Shown one piece after another: positions 54,532 to 62,975 of a stretch of DNA of 64,000 nt. This DNA comes from Chloroflexota bacterium. GTDB lineage: Bacteria; Chloroflexota; Anaerolineae; Anaerolineales; UBA4823. The translations under genes and the position numbers were made by a program. Numbering within the stretch: position 1 is the first letter of the stretch; each line of letters opens with the position of its first letter. The notes below the pieces were generated by a model. The model made no database searches. It worked only from the letters and a program-made list of their open reading frames with translations, and was not told the origin of the DNA. The stretch lies in the NCBI GenBank assembly GCA_029782365.1, contig JAKOUW010000017.1, forward strand, positions 62,001 to 126,000, in the 5' to 3' direction.

Positions 54532-55287
54532 TTAAGACAGGTATTTTTCAAGGAATGCAAACACTTTGTTCCAACCATCCACCGCCTGCTCCTGGCGGTA
54601 CATGGCGCGGTCATAATAGAAGAATCCGTGCCCTGCGTTGGGGTAGCGGTAAAACTCATAGGTCTTGCCCAGGCGTTTCAATTCCTGCTCATGCAGATTG
54701 ACCTGTTCAGGAGTTGGGCCTTTGTCTTCATCGCCAAACAGGCCTAACAGCGGGATATTCAGCCCGGCAGTGAAATCCAGCGGAGCGACGGGTTGGTTGG
54801 CGGTCAGCTCTCCTTTCGCCATCACCACGCGCCCACCCCAGCAGTCTACAATGGCGCTGAAGCCAGGCGTCTTGCAGGCGGCCAGGTAGGCATGCCGCCC
54901 CCCCGAACAGGTGCCAAACACGCCGACTTTGCCGTTCACCGAGGGCAGGGAGCGCAGTACTGCCAAAGCCCCAGCAATATCCCCCACCGCCTGCTCATCG
55001 GGAATGCCGCCCTGGCCGCGCACTTTGGCCGCCACATCCTCGGGCGATCCGTGGCCGGCGCGGAAATACAGGTTGGGGCACAGCGCAGCATAGCCGTGCA
55101 GGGCAAATTTAAACGCCACTTCCCGGTACCAGGCATCCCAGCCGGGCATATGGTGCACAAGCACCATGCCTGGGAAAGGCCCGGCGCCCAGCGGGCGGGC
55201 AAAGAAAGCGTTGATCTGGGTTCCCTGGTGCCCGGGGAACGTCACCGTCTCGGCCAGCAGGCCTTCATATTGATCGGTTGTGTACAT
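54532..55287 (-). CDS. Dienelactone-hydrolase-family protein
   Basis: The start is ATG 55287, with AAGGAG eight bases upstream; a GTG at 55296 is too close to it. 251 residues. The nucleophile elbow FGTCSGGRH has Cys, FGDEDKGP gives the Asp and NAGHGFFY the His, forming the Cys-Asp-His triad of the family. It is a cytoplasmic alpha/beta hydrolase of ester or lactone bonds. The substrate is unknown. Confidence 0.87.
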   Translation of the reverse strand: MYTTDQYEGLLAETVTFPGHQGTQINAFFARPLGAGPFPGMVLVHHMPGWDAWYREVAFKFALHGYAALCPNLYFRAGHGSPEDVAAKVRGQGGIPDEQAVGDIAGALAVLRSLPSVNGKVGVFGTCSGGRHAYLAACKTPGFSAIVDCWGGRVVMAKGELTANQPVAPLDFTAGLNIPLLGLFGDEDKGPTPEQVNLHEQELKRLGKTYEFYRYPNAGHGFFYYDRAMYRQEQAVDGWNKVFAFLEKYLS

Positions 55288-55361
55288 GCAGAACACTCCT
55301 TGTGAACAACACCTTGACTGAAATCTCGAACAAAAGTGGATTTAGTATACCCGATTTGAGA

Positions 55362-55367
55362 TATAAT
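55362..55367 (+). promoter_or_regulatory. -10 box before the exported beta-rich protein
   Basis: TATAAT at 55362-55367, 40 bases before ATG 55408. The -35 region is poor. Confidence 0.4.
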
Positions 55368-55407
55368 TTCTTCATGTAGAGACACGTTAAAAAAACGAGG
55401 AGGATCT

Positions 55408-56619
55408 ATGCGGAAAGGATACCTGGTCCTGATGTTGGTCTTATTCGGCATGGCAAGCCTGACCTTATTTCCTTTCCGCGCCCTGGGTTGGAGTTCTTCC
55501 TTTGTTGACCATCCTCAGCCAAACCGCACCCTAGCGGGCGGGATGCTGGGACCAAGGCTGGGCTGTGGGCGTCCGCCGGCTGAGCCGGCGCGCACCAACC
55601 TGGCGGCTGGCCATTTTCTTGTGCGCCTTTTTTACGACCAGATCAACGGCCTGACGGTCGTCCCCTCCAACGCCATCACCATCACCGTGGAGCGAGGAGG
55701 CAGCCCAGTTGCCAGCCTGCAGACGGCCAGCGATAACTGCGGAAGTTACAATCTGCAGATCGGAACTCCCGATAACCACCAGATCTTCCTGCCTGGCTCA
55801 ACCGTGAAAGTGCAGGAGACTGGACTTTCCCCTGTGTCGTATGTGCTGCCGGATGTCGAGGCCAGGGTCAACCAGCGCACCAACCTGGTATCCGGCCAGG
55901 CCCTCCCCAGCCAGACGATTTTTGCCCGCTGGTGCGAATATGATTGCACCAACTGGCTATCCATACCAACCAGCGCCGGCGGGGATTTTGCGCTCGATTT
56001 TACCTCCATTATGGATATCACCCGCTACGGCGAGGGCACCCTTGAATATGACGATGCGCTCAGCGGAGAAAGCGTCCAGGTGGTTATGGTGCCCGGTCAG
56101 GTGACGGCACGCCTGCAAAACCGCTGGGTATCTGGTTATACCGGCGCGGCCGGCATTTCTCTACCCGCCATCCGCCTGCGCCTGCTTGCCGGAACAAGCA
56201 GCCTGGTCGATATCCCGGCCATCCAGGTGCGTTCGGACGGCTGGTTTTCACAAAACCTGGGCACCTTACAGCTCACCGGTGAGCTGTTGGAACTGAGTTC
56301 TCCAACACTCGAAACGGTCACCATGACGATCCCTACCTTGACCATGTTTCTCAACCCATTGACCGACACAGTGCGCGGCTCTGGCCCGGCAAACACCCGC
56401 ATCGATTTCGAATTCCACTCTGCGGGCAACTTGTATCTTTCGGCTGCCTTGATCGGACCAGATGGCACATATGATTTGGACCTGGCGGGCTGGCCGGATC
56501 TGCAGGTGGGCGACCCGGGCGTGGCGCGCCTCGTACTGCCTGATCTCAACAGGGCCGAGACCAGCTCGCGCATCAGCGACCTGCGTTTCCTGCCAGCCAT
56601 CCAGCGCACCTCGCCCTGA
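55408..56619 (+). CDS. Exported beta-rich protein of unknown function
   Basis: 403 residues. A hydrophobic N-terminus (YLVLMLVLFGMASLTLF) is the export signal. The rest is rich in short beta-strand patterns and has no known domain. A NWLSIPTSAGGDFALDF block, an extended TDTVRGSGPANTRIDFEFHSAG block and the C-terminal end RFLPAIQRTSP are notable. The tail resembles the hydrophobic-Pro-basic ends of other exported proteins in this window. A ribosome site (CGAGGAGG) precedes ATG. Confidence 0.6.
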   Translation: MRKGYLVLMLVLFGMASLTLFPFRALGWSSSFVDHPQPNRTLAGGMLGPRLGCGRPPAEPARTNLAAGHFLVRLFYDQINGLTVVPSNAITITVERGGSPVASLQTASDNCGSYNLQIGTPDNHQIFLPGSTVKVQETGLSPVSYVLPDVEARVNQRTNLVSGQALPSQTIFARWCEYDCTNWLSIPTSAGGDFALDFTSIMDITRYGEGTLEYDDALSGESVQVVMVPGQVTARLQNRWVSGYTGAAGISLPAIRLRLLAGTSSLVDIPAIQVRSDGWFSQNLGTLQLTGELLELSSPTLETVTMTIPTLTMFLNPLTDTVRGSGPANTRIDFEFHSAGNLYLSAALIGPDGTYDLDLAGWPDLQVGDPGVARLVLPDLNRAETSSRISDLRFLPAIQRTSP

Positions 56620-56948
56620 GCACCAGGTGACTGCGAACGATACTGCCGGTCCGCAGCAAACACCTGAACAAGGGGCTGCGCCGTCCCACGATTCACTTCC
56701 AAATTCCCCTTGGGTGGGCGCAAGTGACCAAATGCGATTGCTCTACCTTGAGCAAAGCTTCGCGGCCGGTACCCTCCTGTAAATTAGATTCCTGAAGTTG
56801 TTGAATACCAGCCTGAGAAATATTTCTTAGGTTGACTACACATGCTCTAATCAGATAATCTGGACAATCATGATATATTAAGTTTATAAATACAACGCAG
56901 CCCCCTCAATATTAAACACACACTTGTTTGTGATGGAAGGAATGAACG
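56620..56948 (+). promoter_or_regulatory. Intergenic region with the promoter of the metzincin gene
   Basis: No gene. TTGACT (56832-56837) and GATAAT (56854-56859) form a likely promoter (16-bp spacer) with the dyad CAGAT-A-ATCTG (56852-56862) over the -10. I see nothing else supported. Confidence 0.5.
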
Positions 56949-59900
56949 ATGCGTAAAGTATTGAATTTTCTCATACTGGCGGCCCTGCTGGCTGCCGGGC
57001 TGGGCGGCCCTGCCGCCAGCCCAGCCCAGGCGGCGGATAATGCCGTGAATGCCATACCCGATACGGTGATTGCCAGCGGCGTCACCAGCTACAGCCTGGC
57101 GGTTCCAAAGATCTTCTGGCATTCCAACCAGGTGCCAACCTGCCCTATTCCAGATCCTCAACCGCCCAACCTGATCATCCCCCCTATCGTGATCCCGAAT
57201 GAATTTGTGCGCCGCATTGCCAGTTACGGCAGCCCGGTGCGCAACCTGTATGCCGAGTATGAGGACTGCAACCAGTCGAAAATACTGTCAAATGTGGTTG
57301 CCGACACGAATTATGTTTACTGGCTGACCGCTAACGGCCTGTACCGCCTGTCGGTAGACGCTAATCCCGGCGACGCGCCGCAGTTGATGAACGCCCTGCT
57401 CAAAGGCCCTGGCGAGCTGGCAGACGGCGGCGACCGCATTTATACCATTGACCAAGACTCAGTGTACAATTTCACCGAAGTCTCTTATGTGTACAAAACG
57501 CCTAATTATGCACACATCGAGCTGACCGCGGCTGCCAATGCCTGGAACCTGCAGACCGATGGCACGTATGTCTTTTACATGGTGGGCACCAATCTCTACC
57601 GCATCGAACCGGGCGTCGATTCGGGCATCCTGGTTTCGACCGGCGTCACAGGTTATTATGACGAAGGGTACCGTTTCGGGGGCTGCACCCTGATCAGTTG
57701 CTTCTACACCAACCAGGCTTTTGTCGCCAAAAGCGGGCAGGTCTTTCGTTACAACAACAACAACAAGACATTGGGGGCAACCGCCATTTACAACAGCGTG
57801 GATGCCACGGCGACGATTTACTCGCTGGTCAGCGACTCCACCAACCTTTTCTTATTTGAATCACGCCAGGCGGTGTGCGAGCCGTTCTGCACGTACCTGG
57901 ATGTGCTGGAGCGCACCGGGCGTTCCAGTGAAGCTGGCAAAGGTGACCTTTACTCTTATGGGCCAAGCTTTGTCGATAAACCCGACCACCTGACCACAGA
58001 TGGCAGTTTGCTGTACTGGCAGGAGGCCGGCGCCTTGAAACGCCTGTGGAACAACGCCGCCGCCATCCCTCCGGTGAACGTCTACGTGACCGGCATGGAA
58101 GTCACGCAGGGCATTCAAAATGCCTCGAACTCGGTGGTGTTGATCAAGGACAGACCCACTTTCGTGCGCGTGTTTGTCAAATCCACGGGCGGCAGTGTGC
58201 CAGGGGTGACTGCCGTTCTGACCACGCGCGCTGCGGTTGGCATCCAGCAGCTTTCGCCGGTCAACCCGGTGGGCACCACCATCACCGTGCGCGGCACGCC
58301 AAACCAGAATGATATCAACCAGAGCTTTCTATTTGAGCTGCCCTGGGATTGGACACATGTTTCCAGCCTCGACTTGCATGTCAACGTCAACCCGTACAAG
58401 GTGCCGCTGGAGACGAGCTACGCCGATAACACCTACGATCTGCCGTCGAACGTCACTTTCCAGAACTCGCCCAGCCTGTCGGTCGAATTCTTCAACTTGA
58501 ACTACACGATCGGCGGCAAGACCTACTCGCCGCGCTACGTTCAGGATGTGCTCAAAACCTATTCCTGGATTTTGCGAGCCTACCCGCTGGGTGGGGCGGT
58601 GGGCGATTACTTCAAGCCGCGCCTGTGGGATGTGGACGGCGGCACCACGCTGGGCAGTTACGTCAACCGCACCAGTCCGAAATGCACCCAGGTGTATTCG
58701 AACCCCAAGGATGATGTCGCCCTGTGCGCCAGCTACTTTATGAACGGCTGGCTGTGGTATTACCGTGTGGCGACCATGTTCGGCCAATTGAATGTCGGTC
58801 TGAACGTCAATGCCTTCTATTATGGCATGATCTCAGACGAATCCAACAATTTCCCACGCGGCCAGGCCATTTATAACCAGACATCAGTTGGGCCAGCCGG
58901 AACGCCGGGCAAATACTTCGGCCTGGGTCAGGGCTGGGATACGGATGGCAGTTATGCCGACTGGTATGCCGCTCATGAGATCGGCCATTCACTCGGACGC
59001 GCCCACCCCAACGCCGGCTCGGATGACCCAGCCACCCCCAACACCACCGAGAACTGCGGGCACAGCCGCAGCGACCCCAGTTTCCCCTACGGCAACACCT
59101 CCACCGCCCGCGCACCGATCGGCAGCGGAGGCACGGAAGGTTTTGACCGGGGAGATGCTTACTTTGGCATCCCGATGTCGGTGCTGCCCAACTCGGTCTG
59201 GAACGATGTGATGAGCTACTGCAGCAACCAGTGGATCAGCGACTACACCTACACCGGCATGTTTAATTACATGACCGCGCACCCCAGCCAGGTTGCCGCC
59301 GATCAGATGAACGATCCCCAGGTGGGCGATTTTCTGCTCGTAGCCGGCTCGATCGACCCTGCCAACGCCGCCGCCGATTTCTCGATGGTGCGCCGATTGA
59401 ACAATGTGGTCAACGTGCCGGCGCTGGTGCCAGGCGCGTACAAGATCCGCTTGCTCAATGCCGCCAACGGCACGCTGGCCGAGTATGCCTTCACACCTTC
59501 TCCCATCCCTGATACCACCTTTCTGGGCTTCGGCCAGGTGGTGAACTTTGCCGCCGGCACGCGCAGCGTGCAAATTGTGCAGACGAACAACAACGCCGTG
59601 CTGGGCAGTTTCCTGGTCAGCGCCAACGCACCCGTGGTGAGCGGCGTGGCGCTGCAAGGCGCACCCAACCCGGTGAAGGGGGTGGTGACGCTCAATTGGA
59701 ACGCCAGCGATGCCGATAATGACCTGCTGACTTACGATGTGGCTTACAGTCGCGACGGCGGACAAACCTTCCAACCGGTAGCGGTGAATATCAGCGCCAA
59801 GACTGCCCAAATCGACAGCGCCAAGCTGGGCGGCAGCGGTACGGCGATGCTGCGCGTGACCGCCAGCGATGGCGTGAACACCGGTTACGCCGACAGCGCC

Positions 59901-60590
59901 GTTTTCAATATGTCGAACAAAGCACCTCAACCGGTAATCCTCGACCCAGCCGTGAACACGCAGGTGCATTACGGCCAGTTAGTCAATTTCAACGGCTTCG
60001 CCCAGGACGCCCAGGATGGTCTGGTGGCGAGCTCCGGGCTGGTGTGGATGAATGCCGCCCAACAGACACTGGGCGGAGGCCCGACCCTCTCATTGGCATC
60101 CCTGCCAGTGGGCACCAACCGCATCACGCTGCAGGCCACTAACAGCCTGAACCTGAGCGCCTCGGCGGTGGTGACCGTGACCGTGGATGACAACCTGGAT
60201 CTGCCCGGCCCGACGCTGTCGGCTGGCCCGCTGCAGGCAGGCTGGCAGATCAACGCCGGCGTCAAGACTCTGCAAACGGCGGATATCACCATCAGCAACA
60301 GCGGCAGTGGATCGCTCGACTGGACAGCCGTCAGCAACCAGCCCTGGCTGACGCTCAGCGCCCCCAGCGGCACGGTCAGCAGTTCGGGAGACCCTTCAGT
60401 GCTGACCCTGTCCGCCGACCCAACCGGTCTGCTCAGTGGGCATATCTACATCGCCAAGGTGACGTTGGACAAGGCCGGTGGGGGTTCTCCGGTCACCATA
60501 TTGGTCACCCTGGCGATCGGCGATATTCAGGACACGCCTGTTCAAAAGTTCAGCGGTTTTACGATCTATACACCGCTGATACGCAGGTAG
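56949..60590 (+). CDS. Exported metzincin-type metallopeptidase with beta-propeller-like N-region
   Basis: 1213 residues. The signal peptide ends near SPAQA. A repeated strand pattern (VYWLTANGLYRLS, VFYMVGTNLYRIE) suggests a propeller at about 80-370. A CARDB-like segment follows (about 375-510). The catalytic part has HEIGHSLGRAH (His676, His680, His686) and a Met-turn-like NDVMSYCSN, the hallmarks of metzincins. The C-terminus has immunoglobulin-like domains (about 895-1110) and a BACON-like domain ending in FTIYTPLIRR. It is an extracellular zinc protease that probably cleaves proteins or glycoproteins. AAGGA lies before ATG. Confidence 0.85.
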   Translation: MRKVLNFLILAALLAAGLGGPAASPAQAADNAVNAIPDTVIASGVTSYSLAVPKIFWHSNQVPTCPIPDPQPPNLIIPPIVIPNEFVRRIASYGSPVRNLYAEYEDCNQSKILSNVVADTNYVYWLTANGLYRLSVDANPGDAPQLMNALLKGPGELADGGDRIYTIDQDSVYNFTEVSYVYKTPNYAHIELTAAANAWNLQTDGTYVFYMVGTNLYRIEPGVDSGILVSTGVTGYYDEGYRFGGCTLISCFYTNQAFVAKSGQVFRYNNNNKTLGATAIYNSVDATATIYSLVSDSTNLFLFESRQAVCEPFCTYLDVLERTGRSSEAGKGDLYSYGPSFVDKPDHLTTDGSLLYWQEAGALKRLWNNAAAIPPVNVYVTGMEVTQGIQNASNSVVLIKDRPTFVRVFVKSTGGSVPGVTAVLTTRAAVGIQQLSPVNPVGTTITVRGTPNQNDINQSFLFELPWDWTHVSSLDLHVNVNPYKVPLETSYADNTYDLPSNVTFQNSPSLSVEFFNLNYTIGGKTYSPRYVQDVLKTYSWILRAYPLGGAVGDYFKPRLWDVDGGTTLGSYVNRTSPKCTQVYSNPKDDVALCASYFMNGWLWYYRVATMFGQLNVGLNVNAFYYGMISDESNNFPRGQAIYNQTSVGPAGTPGKYFGLGQGWDTDGSYADWYAAHEIGHSLGRAHPNAGSDDPATPNTTENCGHSRSDPSFPYGNTSTARAPIGSGGTEGFDRGDAYFGIPMSVLPNSVWNDVMSYCSNQWISDYTYTGMFNYMTAHPSQVAADQMNDPQVGDFLLVAGSIDPANAAADFSMVRRLNNVVNVPALVPGAYKIRLLNAANGTLAEYAFTPSPIPDTTFLGFGQVVNFAAGTRSVQIVQTNNNAVLGSFLVSANAPVVSGVALQGAPNPVKGVVTLNWNASDADNDLLTYDVAYSRDGGQTFQPVAVNISAKTAQIDSAKLGGSGTAMLRVTASDGVNTGYADSAVFNMSNKAPQPVILDPAVNTQVHYGQLVNFNGFAQDAQDGLVASSGLVWMNAAQQTLGGGPTLSLASLPVGTNRITLQATNSLNLSASAVVTVTVDDNLDLPGPTLSAGPLQAGWQINAGVKTLQTADITISNSGSGSLDWTAVSNQPWLTLSAPSGTVSSSGDPSVLTLSADPTGLLSGHIYIAKVTLDKAGGGSPVTILVTLAIGDIQDTPVQKFSGFTIYTPLIRR

Positions 60591-60604
60591 GTCGGAAATA
60601 AAGA

Positions 60605-60644
60605 AAAGAGCTGCCAGCCGCAACGCGCTGGCAGCTCTTTTTTT
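60605..60644. terminator. Rho-independent terminator shared by convergent genes
   Basis: AAAGAGCTGCCAGC (60605-60618) pairs perfectly with 60627-60640, followed by TTTT. In the opposite direction it is followed by TTTTCTTTATTT-like sequence, so it works both ways. Confidence 0.9.
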
Positions 60645-60652
60645 GGGTGTGT

Positions 60653-62119
60653 TCAAAAAGGCTGCACTTGGCTGGCGATGCGCACCACTGTTTCAACCAG
60701 CAGATCGAAATCCTCCAGCCGGCTGCGGTGGTTGGTGATGGCAGCCCGCAGGCAGTAGCGCCCCTCTAGCAGAGTGGAAGAAGGAGCGGCGATGCCGCTT
60801 TCATGCAGGCGCAGTAAAATCTCCTCATTCAGGCGGTTCAACTGCGGCAGTTCCAGCCCGCCCGGGTTATAGCGGAAGCACACAATGTTGAGCTGAACAG
60901 GCGCCAGGCGTTCAAGCAGTGGATGCTCATCCACGCGTTTTGCCAGATACTGCGCCTGCGCCATGTTTTGTTGGACCAGACGCCCAAATTTCTGCACACC
61001 GTGCTCCTTCAGCGACATCCAGATTTTCAACGCCTTGAAGCTGCGCGAAAGCTGGACGCCGTAATCGCTGAACCAGGCTGAGCCGGCTGCCAGGCCGCGC
61101 TCGGCGTGCGCCAGGTAATCGGGCGTCAGGGAAAAAGCCCTGCGGTGCGCCGGCTCGCTGCGCACCAACACACAGCCGGCTTCAAAGGGCATGAACATCC
61201 ACTTATGCAGATCGAGGGCCAGCGAGTCGCTGGCTTGCATACCTTCCACGCAGGCGCGTATCTCCGGCGCCAGGATCGCCACCGCGCCAATTGCGCCATC
61301 CACGTGGAACCACAATCCCTCGCGCCGGCAAATTTCATGGATGCCCTGCAGATCGTCGATGGCGCCGGTGTTCACGGTGCCGGCGGAGCCGACCACACAG
61401 ATCGGCTGAAGGCCAGCCTGTCGATCGGCAGTGATCATCTTCTGCAAGGCCTGCAGATCCATCTCATAGGCTGTGTTGACCGGCGCCAGGCGCAGGGCGT
61501 CGCTCCCCAGGCCAAGCAGTTCCACGGCTTTGTGCACGCAGGTGTGCACAGCGGTCGAAGCGTAGACAGTCATCTGGCGCTCACCGGCCCGCAGGCCGCG
61601 GGCGCGCACGTCATAACCCGCCAGGGTATTGCGAGCCACCGTCAGCCCCACCAGGTTGGCCATCGATGCCCCGCTCACCAGCAGACCGCTGGCGCCGGCA
61701 GGATAACCAAACATCTCTTTCAACCAGTCGATCACCTGCTTCTCGACGTAATTGCCACCGTGATCGCCGCCGCCCATGTTCGGATTCATGGTTGCCGCCA
61801 GCATTTCGGCCATGACGGCAAACGGCGTGCCGTTGCCCATCACCCAACCCCAAAAACGAGGATGAATGTTGCCCATAGGATAGGGTAGAACATTTTCGAT
61901 AAAATCCTGGTACACCGCTTCGCGCGGTTGGGGTTCCTGAGGCAAGGACTGCTTCAAAAAAGCTTTGACCTGCTCTGGCACCGGCTGCCAGACCGGGCGC
62001 TGGCGAATATTTTCCTGATAATCGAGCATGTCATCCAGCATGCGGTGCGCCAACTTGCGGAATGACGCCCAGTCTTCAGGGTCCAGGCTCTCTTCTTGAT
62101 GGATGTCTGCTTGTGTCAC
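60653..62119 (-). CDS. PLP-dependent group II decarboxylase
   Basis: 488 residues from GTG 62119, with AAGGAG eight bases upstream. WFHVDGAIGA and the PLP-binding Lys in DLHKWMF (Lys306) are typical of the aromatic-L-amino-acid/glutamate decarboxylase family. Other family blocks: VGSAGTVNTGAID and NPNMGGGDHGG. It removes CO2 from an aromatic or related amino acid in the cytoplasm. Specificity cannot be decided from sequence. Confidence 0.9.
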   Translation of the reverse strand: MTQADIHQEESLDPEDWASFRKLAHRMLDDMLDYQENIRQRPVWQPVPEQVKAFLKQSLPQEPQPREAVYQDFIENVLPYPMGNIHPRFWGWVMGNGTPFAVMAEMLAATMNPNMGGGDHGGNYVEKQVIDWLKEMFGYPAGASGLLVSGASMANLVGLTVARNTLAGYDVRARGLRAGERQMTVYASTAVHTCVHKAVELLGLGSDALRLAPVNTAYEMDLQALQKMITADRQAGLQPICVVGSAGTVNTGAIDDLQGIHEICRREGLWFHVDGAIGAVAILAPEIRACVEGMQASDSLALDLHKWMFMPFEAGCVLVRSEPAHRRAFSLTPDYLAHAERGLAAGSAWFSDYGVQLSRSFKALKIWMSLKEHGVQKFGRLVQQNMAQAQYLAKRVDEHPLLERLAPVQLNIVCFRYNPGGLELPQLNRLNEEILLRLHESGIAAPSSTLLEGRYCLRAAITNHRSRLEDFDLLVETVVRIASQVQPF

Positions 62120-62200
62120 CGTGTTTTCTCCTTGATTAACTCGTGTGCATCCGACTACCTGCTTGCAAGCAGGTCGAGTTGGTATAAATATGTGCGTGCT

Positions 62201-62833
62201 TTACCACTCAATCCCCTTGATTTCCGGGTCTTTCAACATTTCCTGCACAAAGCAGTCTTGCTGACCGGAACGGCCAAGCACCGACCATTCCAAAACAAGC
62301 TGGCCATTGCGCTTGACCTGGCTGCCAGCACGCTTGTGCAGGTCGCAGGCCGTTATCTGCTCCTTGATGTGTTCCACCTTGTCCAAATCGTCAGAGAGGG
62401 TGATGGTGTATTCGCGCAAATCGCGGATCGAAAGAAGCCAGGTCTCGAAGCGAGCGAAACCGAATAACCCCACCAGGACCACTAACGCCAACAACACCAC
62501 AACCAGGGAACTGCCGATGCCAATGCCCATGCCGTACGCCGCCGAGACCCAGATGGAAGCGGCGGTGGTCAGGCCTTTGATGCGCGTATTTTCATGCAGG
62601 ATCACACCGGCGCCAATGAACCCAACGCCGGTGATGACATTGGCGGCAACCTGCCCGCCCGTGGTCATTTTGACCGAGATCATGGTGAAGAGGCATGAGC
62701 CCACGCAGATCAACATGATCGTGCGGAAACCCGCCGACTTGCGGTGCAGTTCACGCTCCAACCCAACCGCCCCACCCACCAGGATGGCCAGTATGAGCCG
62801 GGTAACCACATCATAAGAAAGAGTAATTTCCAT
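62201..62833 (-). CDS. MgtC/SapB-family membrane protein
   Basis: 210 residues. Four or five membrane helices with VGGAVGLERELHRKSAGFRTIML, GVGFIGAGVI and GLTTAASIWVSAAYGMGIG, the MgtC signature. A cytoplasmic C-terminal domain (about 145-210) is present. Members are linked to growth in low magnesium and to regulation of ATP synthase. GGAGG lies six bases before ATG 62833. A TATAAT box at 62868-62873 is a likely -10. Confidence 0.88.
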   Translation of the reverse strand: MEITLSYDVVTRLILAILVGGAVGLERELHRKSAGFRTIMLICVGSCLFTMISVKMTTGGQVAANVITGVGFIGAGVILHENTRIKGLTTAASIWVSAAYGMGIGIGSSLVVVLLALVVLVGLFGFARFETWLLSIRDLREYTITLSDDLDKVEHIKEQITACDLHKRAGSQVKRNGQLVLEWSVLGRSGQQDCFVQEMLKDPEIKGIEW

Positions 62834-62909
62834 CTGCCGCCTCCAAATTTCGCTGATATACCAGGTAATTATAGTATGGTTTGCTCAGGGAGCGGGTGTC
62901 CCGATCTGG

Positions 62910-62948
62910 AAAAAAAAGCTGGCAGCCCAACGAGAGCAGGCTGCCAGC
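62910..62948 (-). terminator. Terminator of the aminotransferase gene
   Basis: GCTGGCAGCC (62918-62927) pairs with 62939-62948. On the minus strand eight T residues follow (62917-62910). Confidence 0.85.
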
Positions 62949-62975
62949 GGAAACAAGGCGATGGTTAGTCGCCAG

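Noticed and set aside
56640-56780. Short open frame in the gap before the metzincin gene
   Set aside because: No ribosome site, no family pattern, and it is an out-of-frame continuation of the preceding gene region.
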